Shown here: piece after piece, positions 18,695 through 26,390 of the stretch | Layout: each line of letters begins with the position of its first letter | Position numbering within the stretch: position 1 is the first letter of the stretch | NCBI RefSeq assembly: GCF_001005085.2 | Contig: NZ_LBMU02000013.1 | Location: 1-64,000 of the forward strand | DNA from: Streptomyces humi | GTDB taxonomy: Bacteria > Actinomycetota > Actinomycetes > Streptomycetales > Streptomycetaceae | Direction: 5' to 3' | Length of the DNA: 64,000 nucleotides | Made by a program: the position numbers and the translations under genes | The notes under the pieces: model-generated | What the model was told of the DNA's origin: nothing | What the model saw: only the letters and a program-made list of their open reading frames with translations | Database searches by the model: none

Positions 18695-19675
18695 TCACTG
18701 CTCGTCGAACAGGCTCGTCACCGAACCGTCCTCGAACACCTCGCGCACCGCACTCGCGATCGTCGGCGCGATCGACAGCACCGTGATCTTGTCCAGATCC
18801 CGGCTCAGCTCACCCGGCGTCGGCAGCGTGTTCGTCAGCACGAACTCGCTCACCCGGGAGTTCTTCAGCCGGTCCGCCGCCGGACCCGACAGCACACCGT
18901 GCGTCGCCGTCACGATGACGTCCTCCGCACCATGCGCGAACAGCGCGTCCGCGGCCGCACAGATCGTGCCACCGGTGTCGATCATGTCGTCGACCAGAAC
19001 GCACACCCGGCCCTCGACCTCACCGACGACCTCGTGCACGGTCACCTGGTTCGCCACGTCCTTGTCACGGCGCTTGTGCACGATCGCCAGCGGCGCACCC
19101 AGCCGGTCGCACCACCGGTCCGCCACCCGCACCCGGCCGGCGTCCGGCGACACCACCGTCAGCTTGTCCTTGTCCACCTTCCGGCCCACGTAGTCCGCGA
19201 GCAGCGGAAGCGCGAACAGGTGGTCCACCGGACCGTCGAAGAAGCCCTGGATCTGGTCCGTGTGCAGATCGACCGTCAGAATCCGGTCCGCACCCGCCGT
19301 CTTCATCAGATCCGCGATCAGCCGCGCCGAGATCGGCTCCCGGCCTCGGTGCTTCTTGTCCTGCCGCGCGTAACCGTAGAAGGGCACGATCACCGTGACG
19401 GAACGGGCCGACGCCCGCTTCAACGCGTCGATCATGATCAACTGCTCCATGATCCACTGGTTGATCGGAGCCGTGTGGCTCTGGATCACGAAGCAGTCGG
19501 CACCGCGCGCCGACTCCTGGTAGCGAACGTAGATCTCACCGTTCGCGAAGTCGAAGGCCTTAGTCGGGACGACCCCGACACCCAGCTGGTGGGCGACCTC
19601 CTCGGCAAGCTCGGGGTGGGCGCGGCCGGAGAAGAACATCATCTTCTTCTCGCCGGTCGTCTTGATCCCGGTCAC
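18695..19675 (-). CDS. prs: Ribose-phosphate pyrophosphokinase
   Basis: 326 aa. It makes PRPP from ribose 5-phosphate and ATP for purine, pyrimidine, His, Trp and NAD synthesis. Conserved blocks: FSGRAHPELAEEVA, DFANGEIYVRYQESARGAD, the ATP flexible loop YGYARQDKKHRGREPISARL, the metal site VDLHTDQIQGFF, KRRDK, and the PRPP signature VLVDDMIDTGGTI. GTG 19675 is preceded by TGAGGAGAC. It lies downstream of glmU with 140 bp between them, which also holds a small hairpin (19716-19738). Confidence 0.96.
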   Translation of the reverse strand: MTGIKTTGEKKMMFFSGRAHPELAEEVAHQLGVGVVPTKAFDFANGEIYVRYQESARGADCFVIQSHTAPINQWIMEQLIMIDALKRASARSVTVIVPFYGYARQDKKHRGREPISARLIADLMKTAGADRILTVDLHTDQIQGFFDGPVDHLFALPLLADYVGRKVDKDKLTVVSPDAGRVRVADRWCDRLGAPLAIVHKRRDKDVANQVTVHEVVGEVEGRVCVLVDDMIDTGGTICAAADALFAHGAEDVIVTATHGVLSGPAADRLKNSRVSEFVLTNTLPTPGELSRDLDKITVLSIAPTIASAVREVFEDGSVTSLFDEQ

Positions 19676-19715
19676 AGCACTGTCTCCTCAGAGGTTCTCA
19701 GCCGTACAGCTGGAG

Positions 19716-19738
19716 GTCCGGCGGCCCCCGCGCCGGAC
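19716..19738. terminator. Small hairpin between glmU and prs
   Basis: 8-bp perfect arms GTCCGGCG/CGCCGGAC around a 7-nt loop. It may partly terminate glmU transcription on the minus strand; there is no clear T-tract. Confidence 0.4.
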
Positions 19739-19815
19739 GCGGAGGGCCGAATCAGCTGGTTAGGTGCGGGTGTGCACTTATCACGGTACGACGTCTTCGG
19801 CGCACCTGTTTCCGG

Positions 19816-21264
19816 TCAGTCCTCGCTCGCGCCCTGCCGGGAAGCCGCCTCGGCCGCCTTCGCCGCCGCGCTCCCCGGACGCTTCCGGGCCACCCAACCC
19901 TCGATATTCCGCTGCTGGCCGCGGGCCACGGCAAGCGAACCGGGCGGCACATCCTTCGTGATCACGGACCCGGCAGCGGTGTACGCGCCGTCCCCGACCG
20001 TGACAGGAGCCACAAACATGTTGTCCGACCCCGTCTTGCAGTGCGACCCGACGGTGGTGTGATGCTTGCTCTCCCCGTCGTAGTTGACGAACACACTCGC
20101 CGCACCGATGTTCGAGTACTCCCCGATCGTCGCGTCACCCACATAGGACAGGTGCGGGATCTTGGTCCCCTCGCCGATCGAGGCGTTCTTCGTCTCCACG
20201 TACGTACCGATCTTGCCCTTCGCCCCCAGCCGGGTCCCCGGCCGCAGATAGGCGTACGGACCCACCGACGCGTTCGCACCGATGTGCGCCGAGTCCGACA
20301 CCGTGTTGTCGACGCGCGCCCCCGCGCCGACCCGGGTGTCCCGCAGCCGGCTGTTCGGCCCGACCTCCGCGCCCTCCGCCAGATGCGTACTGCCGTGCAA
20401 CTGCGTCCCCGGATGCACGACGACGTCCTGCCCGAACGTCACCGTCACGTCCACCCACGTGGTGGCCGGATCGACGACCGTCACCCCGGCGAGCATCGCC
20501 CGCTCCAGCAACCGGTCGTTCAGGATCCGCCGCGCCTGGGCCAGCTGCACCCGGTTGTTGATCCCCGCGATCTCCCGGTGGTCCACCGCCACCGAAGCCC
20601 CCACCCGGTGCCCGGCCTCCCGCAGGATCCCCAGCACGTCGGTCAGGTACTCCTCACCCTGGCTGTTGTCCGTCCGCACCTTGCCCAGCGCGTCCGCCAG
20701 CAACTGCCCGTCGAACGCGAACACCCCGGAGTTGATCTCCCGGATCGCCCGCTGCGCCTCGTCGGCGTCCTTGTGCTCCACGATCGCCGTCACGGCGCCG
20801 GAACCGGCGTCCCGCACGATACGGCCGTAACCGGTCGCGTCCGGCACCTCCGCCGTCAGCACGGTCACCGCGTTGCCGTCGGCGTGGTGCGTCCCCGCGA
20901 GCGCCGTCAGCGTCTCCCCGGTGAGCAGCGGGGTGTCCCCGCAGACCACGACCACGGTCCCGTCGACGGCCCCGCCCAGCTCCTCCAGCGCCATCCGCAC
21001 GGCGTGCCCGGTGCCGTTCTGCTGCTCCTGCACGGCGGTACGGACGGTCGCGTCGACCTCACCGAGATGCGCGGCGACCTGCTCGCGCGCGTGCCCGACG
21101 ACGACGACCAGGTTCTCGGGGTCCAACTCGCGGGAGGCGGCGAGCACATGGCCCACCAGGGAACGGCCGCAGATCTGGTGCAGGACCTTGGGTGTGGCCG
21201 ACTTCATACGGGTGCCCTCACCCGCTGCGAGAACGACGACGGCTGCCGGGCGAATGGCGCTCAC
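19816..21264 (-). CDS. glmU: Bifunctional GlmU: N-acetylglucosamine-1-phosphate uridyltransferase / glucosamine-1-phosphate acetyltransferase
   Basis: 482 aa. The N-terminal pyrophosphorylase domain starts with [24 protein letters not shown] and contains CGDTPLLTG and [11 protein letters not shown]. The C-terminal domain is a left-handed beta-helix of hexapeptide repeats ([32 protein letters not shown], then [18 protein letters not shown]) carrying the acetyltransferase site. It makes UDP-GlcNAc for peptidoglycan. The C-terminus has an extra basic, Ala-rich tail ([18 protein letters not shown]), as in other actinobacterial GlmU. tRNA-Gln lies 119 bp upstream on the same strand. Confidence 0.96.
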   Translation of the reverse strand: MSAIRPAAVVVLAAGEGTRMKSATPKVLHQICGRSLVGHVLAASRELDPENLVVVVGHAREQVAAHLGEVDATVRTAVQEQQNGTGHAVRMALEELGGAVDGTVVVVCGDTPLLTGETLTALAGTHHADGNAVTVLTAEVPDATGYGRIVRDAGSGAVTAIVEHKDADEAQRAIREINSGVFAFDGQLLADALGKVRTDNSQGEEYLTDVLGILREAGHRVGASVAVDHREIAGINNRVQLAQARRILNDRLLERAMLAGVTVVDPATTWVDVTVTFGQDVVVHPGTQLHGSTHLAEGAEVGPNSRLRDTRVGAGARVDNTVSDSAHIGANASVGPYAYLRPGTRLGAKGKIGTYVETKNASIGEGTKIPHLSYVGDATIGEYSNIGAASVFVNYDGESKHHTTVGSHCKTGSDNMFVAPVTVGDGAYTAAGSVITKDVPPGSLAVARGQQRNIEGWVARKRPGSAAAKAAEAASRQGASED

Positions 21265-21340
21265 GGATGTGCCCTTCGGCTTTTTGGACGGGTGGGGGTG
21301 ACATCCGCAGGATACCGGGGCGTTTCATGGACGACATGAG

Positions 21341-21372
21341 AGCGGGCCCTGACGGTGCTGTCAGGGCCCGCT
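21341..21372 (-). terminator. Terminator of the tRNA-Gln transcript
   Basis: Perfect 13-bp stem AGCGGGCCCTGAC/GTCAGGGCCCGCT, arms 21341-21353 and 21360-21372, 6-nt loop. It begins 10 bp beyond the tRNA 3' end in its direction of transcription and separates it from glmU. Confidence 0.85.
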
Positions 21373-21382
21373 GCTTGTCATG

Positions 21383-21453
21383 CTCCCGGAGAAGGATTCG
21401 AACCCTCATTCAACGGACCAAAACCGTTTGTCCTGCCCTTAGACGATCCGGGA
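21383..21453 (-). tRNA. tRNA-Gln (anticodon TTG)
   Basis: Reading the minus strand, the acceptor arms TCCCGGA and TCCGGGA pair perfectly. The anticodon stem AACGG/CCGTT encloses the loop TTTTGGT with anticodon TTG (decodes CAA). The T-arm contains GGTTCGAATCC, and the D-arm AAGGGCAGGAC. The discriminator is G and no CCA is encoded. A 13-bp terminator follows. The gene immediately upstream (21465) ends only 12 bp from the tRNA 5' end on the same strand. Confidence 0.95.
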
Positions 21454-21464
21454 TGGATCTGCCG

Positions 21465-22343
21465 CTATGTCCGATTCTGATGATCGGTTGCGGTGGCAGC
21501 CACTACTATGCCGTACCACCAGCCCTCGATGCGACGGTACAACTCGGTTCCGCGGGACACGCGGACAGTGAGGCAACCTCTGTAGGAGTCGCCGACGTTC
21601 TTGCGGACGGTCTTGGGGTTGTGCTTTTTGAGGTTGGTCTTGTAGAAGGCGGAGCGGTCGGCGCCGACAAGGTCGGCCCAGTACTGTTCGGCGCCGGTGA
21701 TGTCTGCGGTCTCGTGGATCATTACGGTGAATCGAAGGCGCTCGCGCCCAACGCCGAGCAGATCCAGCCAGGCCAGGTAGACCTTGATGACATTGGGGTC
21801 GCTGTTCACGAAGATCACGTTCTCGCGGCGGGCGTAGGGCTTGTCCTTGGCCCCCTCGGCCCAGTACAGGGCGATGCCGGTCATGAACAGTTCCCGGTCC
21901 GTCAGTTCGCCGATCTCACGCGTCGCGGCTGCCTTCGTCTCCTGGCGTTCCGTGTCGCGGATCGCCGATTCGTGCTCCCACCTCTTCCGAGCCGCCAGTT
22001 TTCCCTGCTCACTCGGGTTCCGCCGTTCCGGCGTCGGCAGATCCCGTACCCATAGCGAGATCGAGCTCTTCGAGCAGCCCAGCTCCACTTGGATCCGGTC
22101 GTAAGTCCAGCCTTGGCGCCGTAGCTCTCGTGCCCTGTCGCGCAGGTCGTCCTTCGCGTTCGGGCGCTTCGTCCAGTCCGGGGGCGGTTCGCCCTCCAGG
22201 AGGCGGTTGAGGATGTCGTTGTTGTCGATGTGCAGGCGGTTGCGGATCTGGCGGCGGCTGAGTCCGGACCGCCGGAGCGCCACCGCCTGTTCCCGCAGGG
22301 CCTCGAAGTCCCGGTATTTGCTGGGTGGATGTGCCATATGCAT
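21465..22343 (-). CDS. HTH protein with possible LAGLIDADG-like C-terminal domain
   Basis: 292 aa. Two related helix-turn-helix segments lie in the first ~120 residues: LRRSGLSRRQIRNRLHI, and LRRQGWTYDRIQVELGCSKSSISLWVRDL, followed by a basic stretch (GKLAARKRWEHE). The C-terminal part contains GIALYWAEGAK and NVIFVNSDPNVIKVYLAWLDLLGV. This spacing resembles one half of a LAGLIDADG fold (a Gly-x-x-x-W-x-E-G helix, then a strand and a helix). I do not recognise a named family, and the endonuclease idea is inference. It is unusual in lying 12 bp from tRNA-Gln and in having less biased third-position GC than neighbouring genes, which hints at acquisition. ATG 22343; ATG 22337 is equally possible. 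Confidence 0.8.
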   Translation of the reverse strand: MHMAHPPSKYRDFEALREQAVALRRSGLSRRQIRNRLHIDNNDILNRLLEGEPPPDWTKRPNAKDDLRDRARELRRQGWTYDRIQVELGCSKSSISLWVRDLPTPERRNPSEQGKLAARKRWEHESAIRDTERQETKAAATREIGELTDRELFMTGIALYWAEGAKDKPYARRENVIFVNSDPNVIKVYLAWLDLLGVGRERLRFTVMIHETADITGAEQYWADLVGADRSAFYKTNLKKHNPKTVRKNVGDSYRGCLTVRVSRGTELYRRIEGWWYGIVVAATATDHQNRT

Positions 22344-22503
22344 ACCGTCCGGGCGGAATGTGGGGTTCCGGGTTCGAACGGGGATGGTTCAGCAGTTCGA
22401 GGGTTTCCGGGGGGTTTCGGGGCTGTTCGGTTACGGAGTGTGGTGTAGGGCAGTAGACGAAACTCACCGGAAAAGCCCACCCTCGCGCCCGTAGGCTGGA
22501 CGC

Positions 22504-23880
22504 ATGACCACGACGGGGGCAGACCACGCGACGGCCTTGACCGGGCCGTGGTGGTGGTCGCGGTGGCGTAGTGCGGTTCTGGACGGGGCGCTCGCCCTGG
22601 TGTCGGCGCTGGAGTGCGGCGCGGAGGGCATCCCGTTCGCGCGGGACGCCGGGGTCCCGCTGTCGGCGGGGATCGTGTTCGGTTTGCTGGCCGGTTCGGT
22701 CCTGCTGCTCCGCAGGAAGTGGCCGATCGCCGTCGTCCTGGTCGCGATCGCGATCACGCCGGCCCAGATGGGCTTCCTGATGGGCATCGTCGGCCTGTAC
22801 ACGCTGGCCGCGGCGGAGCTGCCGCGCCGGATCATCGTCGCGCTGGCGGGGATGTCGCTGGTCGGCACGATGATCGTGACCTTCGTGCGGGTGAAGCAGG
22901 ACATGGCGCGGGGGGATCTGACGCTGGGGGACTGGTTCGTCCCGTTCGCGGCGGTCACCACGTCCCTCGGGCTGACGGCGCCGCCGTTGCTGCTCGGGTT
23001 GTACGTGGGTGCGCGGCGTCGGCTGATGGAGAGCCTGCGGGAGCGGGCGGACAGCCTGGAGCGGGAGCTGCAACTGCTCGCGGAGCGCGCGGAGGAGCGT
23101 GCGGAGTGGGCGCGGGGTGAGGAGCGCACGCGGATCGCACGGGAGATGCACGACGTGGTCGCGCACCGGGTGTCGTTGATGGTGGTGCACGCGGCGGCGT
23201 TGCAGGCGGTGGCGCGGAAGGACCCGGAGAAGGCGGTCAGGAACGCGGCGCTGGTGGGGGACATGGGGCGCCAGGCGTTGACGGAGCTGCGGGAGATGCT
23301 GGGGGTGCTGCGCTCGGGGGAGTCGGCTCAGCGCCGTACGGCGTCGGCGTCCGCTTCGGCGTCCGCTTCGGTCTCGGTGTCCGTCGTGTCCGCGACGGCG
23401 ACGGCGTCGGCGTCGGGTTCGGTGCCGTTGGCGGCGGTGGGGGTGGCGGCCGCGGCGGCGGCTTCGCGGGTGGCCGAGGAGGAGGGGCCGTGGCTGGCGG
23501 AGCTCGATGTGCTGATCGGGCAGTCGGCGGCGGCGGGGATGGTGGTGGACCTGTCGGTGGAGGGGGATGTCCGGTCGTACGCGGCGGAGATCGAGCAGAC
23601 GGCGTTCCGGGTGGTGCAGGAGGCGCTGACCAACGTCCACAAGCACGCGGCGGGCGCGAAGACGCATGTGCGGCTGGCGCACCGGGTGGCGGAGATCGCG
23701 ATGCAGGTGGAGAACGAGCCGCCGCCGGAGCCGGCGTCGGCGGCGTCGGCCGGGCTGCCGTCCGGGGGGAACGGTCTGGTGGGGATGCGGGAGCGGGTGC
23801 TCGGGCTGGGCGGGGTGTTCGTGTCGGGGCCGACGGACGCGGGGGGTTTCCGCGTGTCGGCGGTGATTCCGTCGGCCTGA
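22504..23880 (+). CDS. NarL-family (HisKA_3) sensor histidine kinase, orphan
   Basis: 458 aa membrane kinase. The N-terminal ~165 residues hold about five hydrophobic segments with short loops. A coiled stretch rich in Glu/Arg (RERADSLERELQLLAERAEERAEWARGEE) leads into the HisKA_3 dimerisation motif REMHDVVAHRVSLMVVHA with the phospho-acceptor His. The HATPase_c domain shows QEALTNVHKHA (N box) and GNGLVGMRERV (G box). Between the two catalytic domains is a low-complexity insertion of about 45 residues rich in Ala/Ser/Val (ASASASASVSVSVV...). No response regulator gene is adjacent. The signal is unknown. ATG 22504. Confidence 0.9.
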   Translation: MTTTGADHATALTGPWWWSRWRSAVLDGALALVSALECGAEGIPFARDAGVPLSAGIVFGLLAGSVLLLRRKWPIAVVLVAIAITPAQMGFLMGIVGLYTLAAAELPRRIIVALAGMSLVGTMIVTFVRVKQDMARGDLTLGDWFVPFAAVTTSLGLTAPPLLLGLYVGARRRLMESLRERADSLERELQLLAERAEERAEWARGEERTRIAREMHDVVAHRVSLMVVHAAALQAVARKDPEKAVRNAALVGDMGRQALTELREMLGVLRSGESAQRRTASASASASASVSVSVVSATATASASGSVPLAAVGVAAAAAASRVAEEEGPWLAELDVLIGQSAAAGMVVDLSVEGDVRSYAAEIEQTAFRVVQEALTNVHKHAAGAKTHVRLAHRVAEIAMQVENEPPPEPASAASAGLPSGGNGLVGMRERVLGLGGVFVSGPTDAGGFRVSAVIPSA

Positions 23881-23917
23881 CCGGTGGCCGGGCGTCGTGT
23901 CGTCCGGGTGCGGGCGG

Positions 23918-24451
23918 TCAGTTGTGCGTGGTCAGGCGCTGTGGCTCGATGCCCGCGATGAGGGCGGCCAGGGCGTGGTCGATGTCGGGGCCGACGTACC
24001 AGTCGCCGGTGTGGTCGAGGGTGTAGACGCGTCCCTCGGTGTCGACGGCCAGCAGGGAGTGGGTGTCGGTCTCCTCGCCGAGCGGGCAGACCTCGGTGTC
24101 CAGGGCGCGGCCGAGGTCGCCGAGGGTGCGGGCGAGGTGCAGGCCGTGCAGGGGGTCGAGGTGCAGGGCGGCCGGGGCGACCTGGCGGCCCGCTCCGCCG
24201 GGGGTGATGCGCAGGCCGCCGAACTCGGCCCAGGCTTCGACGGCGGCGGGGAAGACGGCGTGCCGGTGTCCGGCGGGTGAGGTGTGTTCGCGCAGGGCGT
24301 CGGCCCAGATCTCGGCCTGTTTTATGTCCCAGCGTCCGGGTTGCCAGCCGGCGGCGCGCAGGGCGGCTTCGACGGGCGCGGGGAAGCGCGTGGTGGGTCC
24401 TCCGGGGCGGGCGAGGCCGAGGCTGGGGGACGTGGTGCGGTCGGCGTGCAT
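23918..24451 (-). CDS. SUKH-3-like immunity-domain protein
   Basis: 177 aa soluble protein. The pattern VEAALRAAGWQPGR, then an acidic helix, HAVFPAAVEAWAEFGGL, HLDPLHGLH, and LGEETDTHSLLAVDTEGRVYTLD, matches the SUKH-3 branch of the SUKH (SMI1/KNR4-related) superfamily. Members act mostly as immunity proteins against polymorphic toxins by binding them. It lies 109 bp downstream of the YwqJ-like deaminase gene on the same strand, a toxin-then-immunity arrangement. The cognate toxin is inferred from position only. Convergent with the histidine kinase gene, ending 37 bp from it. Confidence 0.82.
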   Translation of the reverse strand: MHADRTTSPSLGLARPGGPTTRFPAPVEAALRAAGWQPGRWDIKQAEIWADALREHTSPAGHRHAVFPAAVEAWAEFGGLRITPGGAGRQVAPAALHLDPLHGLHLARTLGDLGRALDTEVCPLGEETDTHSLLAVDTEGRVYTLDHTGDWYVGPDIDHALAALIAGIEPQRLTTHN

Positions 24452-24470
24452 CTGCCCTTCGTTCGTGTCT

Positions 24471-24506
24471 GTGCGGGTGCGGGTGCGGGTGCGGGTGCGG
24501 GTGTGG
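24471..24506. repeat. Hexanucleotide tandem repeat GTGCGG
   Basis: Five perfect GTGCGG copies (24471-24500) and a sixth, GTGTGG (24501-24506). It lies in the 109-bp gap between the deaminase and SUKH-3 genes, directly upstream of the SUKH-3 start, where copy-number change could alter spacing of expression signals. Confidence 0.9.
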
Positions 24507-24560
24507 TGGGTCGGGTGGCGTGTGTCGGGTGGGGCGGGGGGTGCGGGGTGCGGGCGTGTG

Positions 24561-25097
24561 TCAGTCGTCGGTGGTGGGGTCGACGACGCGGACGCCGAAG
24601 TGGGCGGTGAGGGCGGTGCAGGCCCGGCAGGGCGTGGCGAAGCTGCCGTGCAGGGGGTCGCCGTCCTCGCGTATCCGGCGGGCGGTGAGCTTGGCCTGCT
24701 TGAGGGCTCTGCGGGCCTCGCCGTTGGTCATGGGTTTGCGCAGGGCGCGTTTGCTGCGGGCGGCGTCGGCGGTGGTGATGTGCCGTGAGATGAGGATGGC
24801 CTCGGCGCAGCGGCCGGTGAAGCGGTCGCGCTGTCCGCTGGGGAGGGTGTCGAGGAACTCCTGGACCAACGGGTGCAGCGGGGGCGGCTGGTCGCCGCGC
24901 GCGGCGGTGCCGGTGAGGGTGGCGCCGCGTACGGAGAGGGCGGCGGCGACGGTGGGCAGAATGCCGTCACGGCGGTGCTGGAGGGTGGGCACGGAAGGTG
25001 TTTCGCTGCTGCTCCAGCCGATGCGCGGGTCGCCGCCGAAGGCGCCGTGGGCCGTGCCGGGCACGGCGTTGTGAGGTCCCGTCTGCGTGGCGTTCAT
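24561..25097 (-). CDS. YwqJ-like deaminase-domain protein
   Basis: 178 aa. The C-terminal ~100 residues carry both halves of a zinc deaminase active site of the YwqJ type: RCAEAILISRHI with Cys97-Ala98-Glu99 (zinc ligand and catalytic acid), and TPCRACTALTAHFGV with Cys157 and Cys160. YwqJ deaminases occur as toxin domains in polymorphic toxin systems and are predicted to act on nucleic acids or nucleotides. The N-terminal ~70 residues are disordered-looking, with no signal peptide or known trafficking domain, so the protein is probably cytoplasmic or exported by an unseen route. ATG 25097 has GGGAGGGGA upstream; the longer in-frame reading is not convincing. It pairs with the SUKH-3 gene downstream. 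Confidence 0.82.
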   Translation of the reverse strand: MNATQTGPHNAVPGTAHGAFGGDPRIGWSSSETPSVPTLQHRRDGILPTVAAALSVRGATLTGTAARGDQPPPLHPLVQEFLDTLPSGQRDRFTGRCAEAILISRHITTADAARSKRALRKPMTNGEARRALKQAKLTARRIREDGDPLHGSFATPCRACTALTAHFGVRVVDPTTDD

Positions 25098-25395
25098 GAT
25101 CGTCTTCCCCTCCCGGGCATCCCCCCGAAAGTCACAGACTGCCAAATCCCGTGGCGGGTGCGGTAGCTGGGGCGCTGCGACACGCCCGGGTTTGGGCAGG
25201 GTGTCACGGCGGGGTGACGGCTGGTCACGGAAGCGGAGGCCCGGTGACCGGGGTTCGCGTACCGCATAGGCTGTCGGCACCGCGATGGGTGCGGTCGACG
25301 CGTCTGGGACGTGGGAGAGACAGCCGGATACGGGCCGTGGCGCGCCGCAGGGGTGTGGTCCGGACTCGTACAGAGTGCCGCAGGGGGCAACCGTC
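25098..25395. promoter_or_regulatory. Bidirectional control region of the toxin/immunity-domain cluster
   Basis: 298 bp between the divergent deaminase and WHH/SUKH genes, without a gene of its own. A plausible plus-strand vegetative promoter is GTGACC (25244-25249), 17-bp spacer, TAGGCT (25267-25272), followed by a leader of about 115 bp. The minus-strand side near 25115-25150 is the AT-richest part and probably holds the deaminase promoter. Confidence 0.45.
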
Positions 25396-26382
25396 ATGAC
25401 GACAGGTCGGCTCGGGCAGCAGGCCGCGCCGCCGAACGCGGCCTATGCCGGGCAGGTCGTGCATTTCCCGGATCCGGTCCGGGCGGCACGTCACCCGAGA
25501 GGGGTACGTGTTGACGAGCGTGGCTACCCCGATTTCTCGCCCTACGCGCGCGCGGTGGCGGAGATCGCCGATCCGCCGGAGGGCTTCGGTGTCGACGAAC
25601 TGCGGCTGACGGACTTCGTGTCCGCGAACGCGGTGCTGGCGGCTTCCGGTCATGAGCTGTGGGACACGGTGCCGGCGGTGGCGACACCGCACGGCTGGAC
25701 GTGGCATCACGTGGTGGGGTCGCGGCGCCTGGAGCTCGTGCCGGTCGAGGTGAAGGCGCTGCTGCGGCATCACGGCGGGGTGGCGACGGCGAAGGTGGAC
25801 CAGGGGAAGCGGGGGACGCGGCCGTTGCAGGAGACGCGGCCGGCGCACTTCGGGCTGCCGAAGTCGGGTGTGGCCGTGTCGGAGTCGCAGGTGCAGGGGG
25901 TCGAGGAGGACCTGGGGTACCGGCTGCCGGGCGCCTACCGCTCCTTCCTGAAGGCGGCGGGCGGGTGCGCGCCGGTGGGCACGGCCCTGCTCGCCGACCT
26001 GGGCCTGCTGTTCGACCAGCCGTTCTTCACGGTGCGGGACGAGGCGGCGGTCAACGACCTCGTCTACGTGAACAAGTGCCTGCGCGACCACCTGACCAAG
26101 GACTACCTGGGCGTCTGCTTCGTGCAGGGCGGTCTGGTGGCGGTGAAGGTGAAGGGCGACCGGCTGGGCTCGGTGTGGTTCTGCGCGTACGACGACGTGC
26201 GCGACGTGGATCCCGCGTGGCCGCCGGCGGAGCGGGTGGAGCGGCTGTTGCTGCCGTGCGGTGAGGACTTCGACGTGTTCCTGTCGCGGCTGGCGGGGTC
26301 ACCGCCGGAGCTGGAGACGGTGGCGAACCTGATGGTGGACGGCGGTTTCGCGCGTGCCGTCCCTGCTGACGCGGGGGAGTGA
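25396..26382 (+). CDS. WHH-nuclease-like domain fused to a SUKH (SMI1/KNR4) immunity domain
   Basis: 328 aa. Residues about 45-130 resemble HNH/Endo VII toxin nucleases of the WHH group: GYPDFSPYARAVAEI, LTDFVSANAVLAASG, then GWTWHHVV (Trp103-His104-His105), LELVPVEVKALLRHHGG. In the usual pattern LVPxxxHxxxxHxGG the first His is replaced by Lys120 here, which may weaken or abolish metal binding. Residues about 160-310 form an SMI1/KNR4-like domain (SESQVQGVEEDLGYRLPGAYRSFLKAAGG, DYLGVCFVQGGLVAV, CGEDFDVFLSRLAG). Toxin-like and immunity-like modules in one chain suggest a self-neutralised or domesticated protein. ATG 25396 is preceded by AGGGGGCA. Its stop overlaps a possible GTG start of the next gene, so the two are one operon. 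Confidence 0.82.
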   Translation: MTTGRLGQQAAPPNAAYAGQVVHFPDPVRAARHPRGVRVDERGYPDFSPYARAVAEIADPPEGFGVDELRLTDFVSANAVLAASGHELWDTVPAVATPHGWTWHHVVGSRRLELVPVEVKALLRHHGGVATAKVDQGKRGTRPLQETRPAHFGLPKSGVAVSESQVQGVEEDLGYRLPGAYRSFLKAAGGCAPVGTALLADLGLLFDQPFFTVRDEAAVNDLVYVNKCLRDHLTKDYLGVCFVQGGLVAVKVKGDRLGSVWFCAYDDVRDVDPAWPPAERVERLLLPCGEDFDVFLSRLAGSPPELETVANLMVDGGFARAVPADAGE

Positions 26383-26390
26383 GTTTCGGC

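Noticed and set aside
21341-22343. Integrated element with attachment site at tRNA-Gln
   Set aside because: No integrase, no repeated tRNA 3' end and no second boundary were seen; only a single odd gene lies beside the tRNA, on its 5' side.
24561-25397. Longer N-terminus (278 aa) for the YwqJ-like deaminase
   Set aside because: The extra 100 residues cross the divergent promoter region and the start of the opposite gene, and a good GGGAGGGGA precedes ATG 25097.
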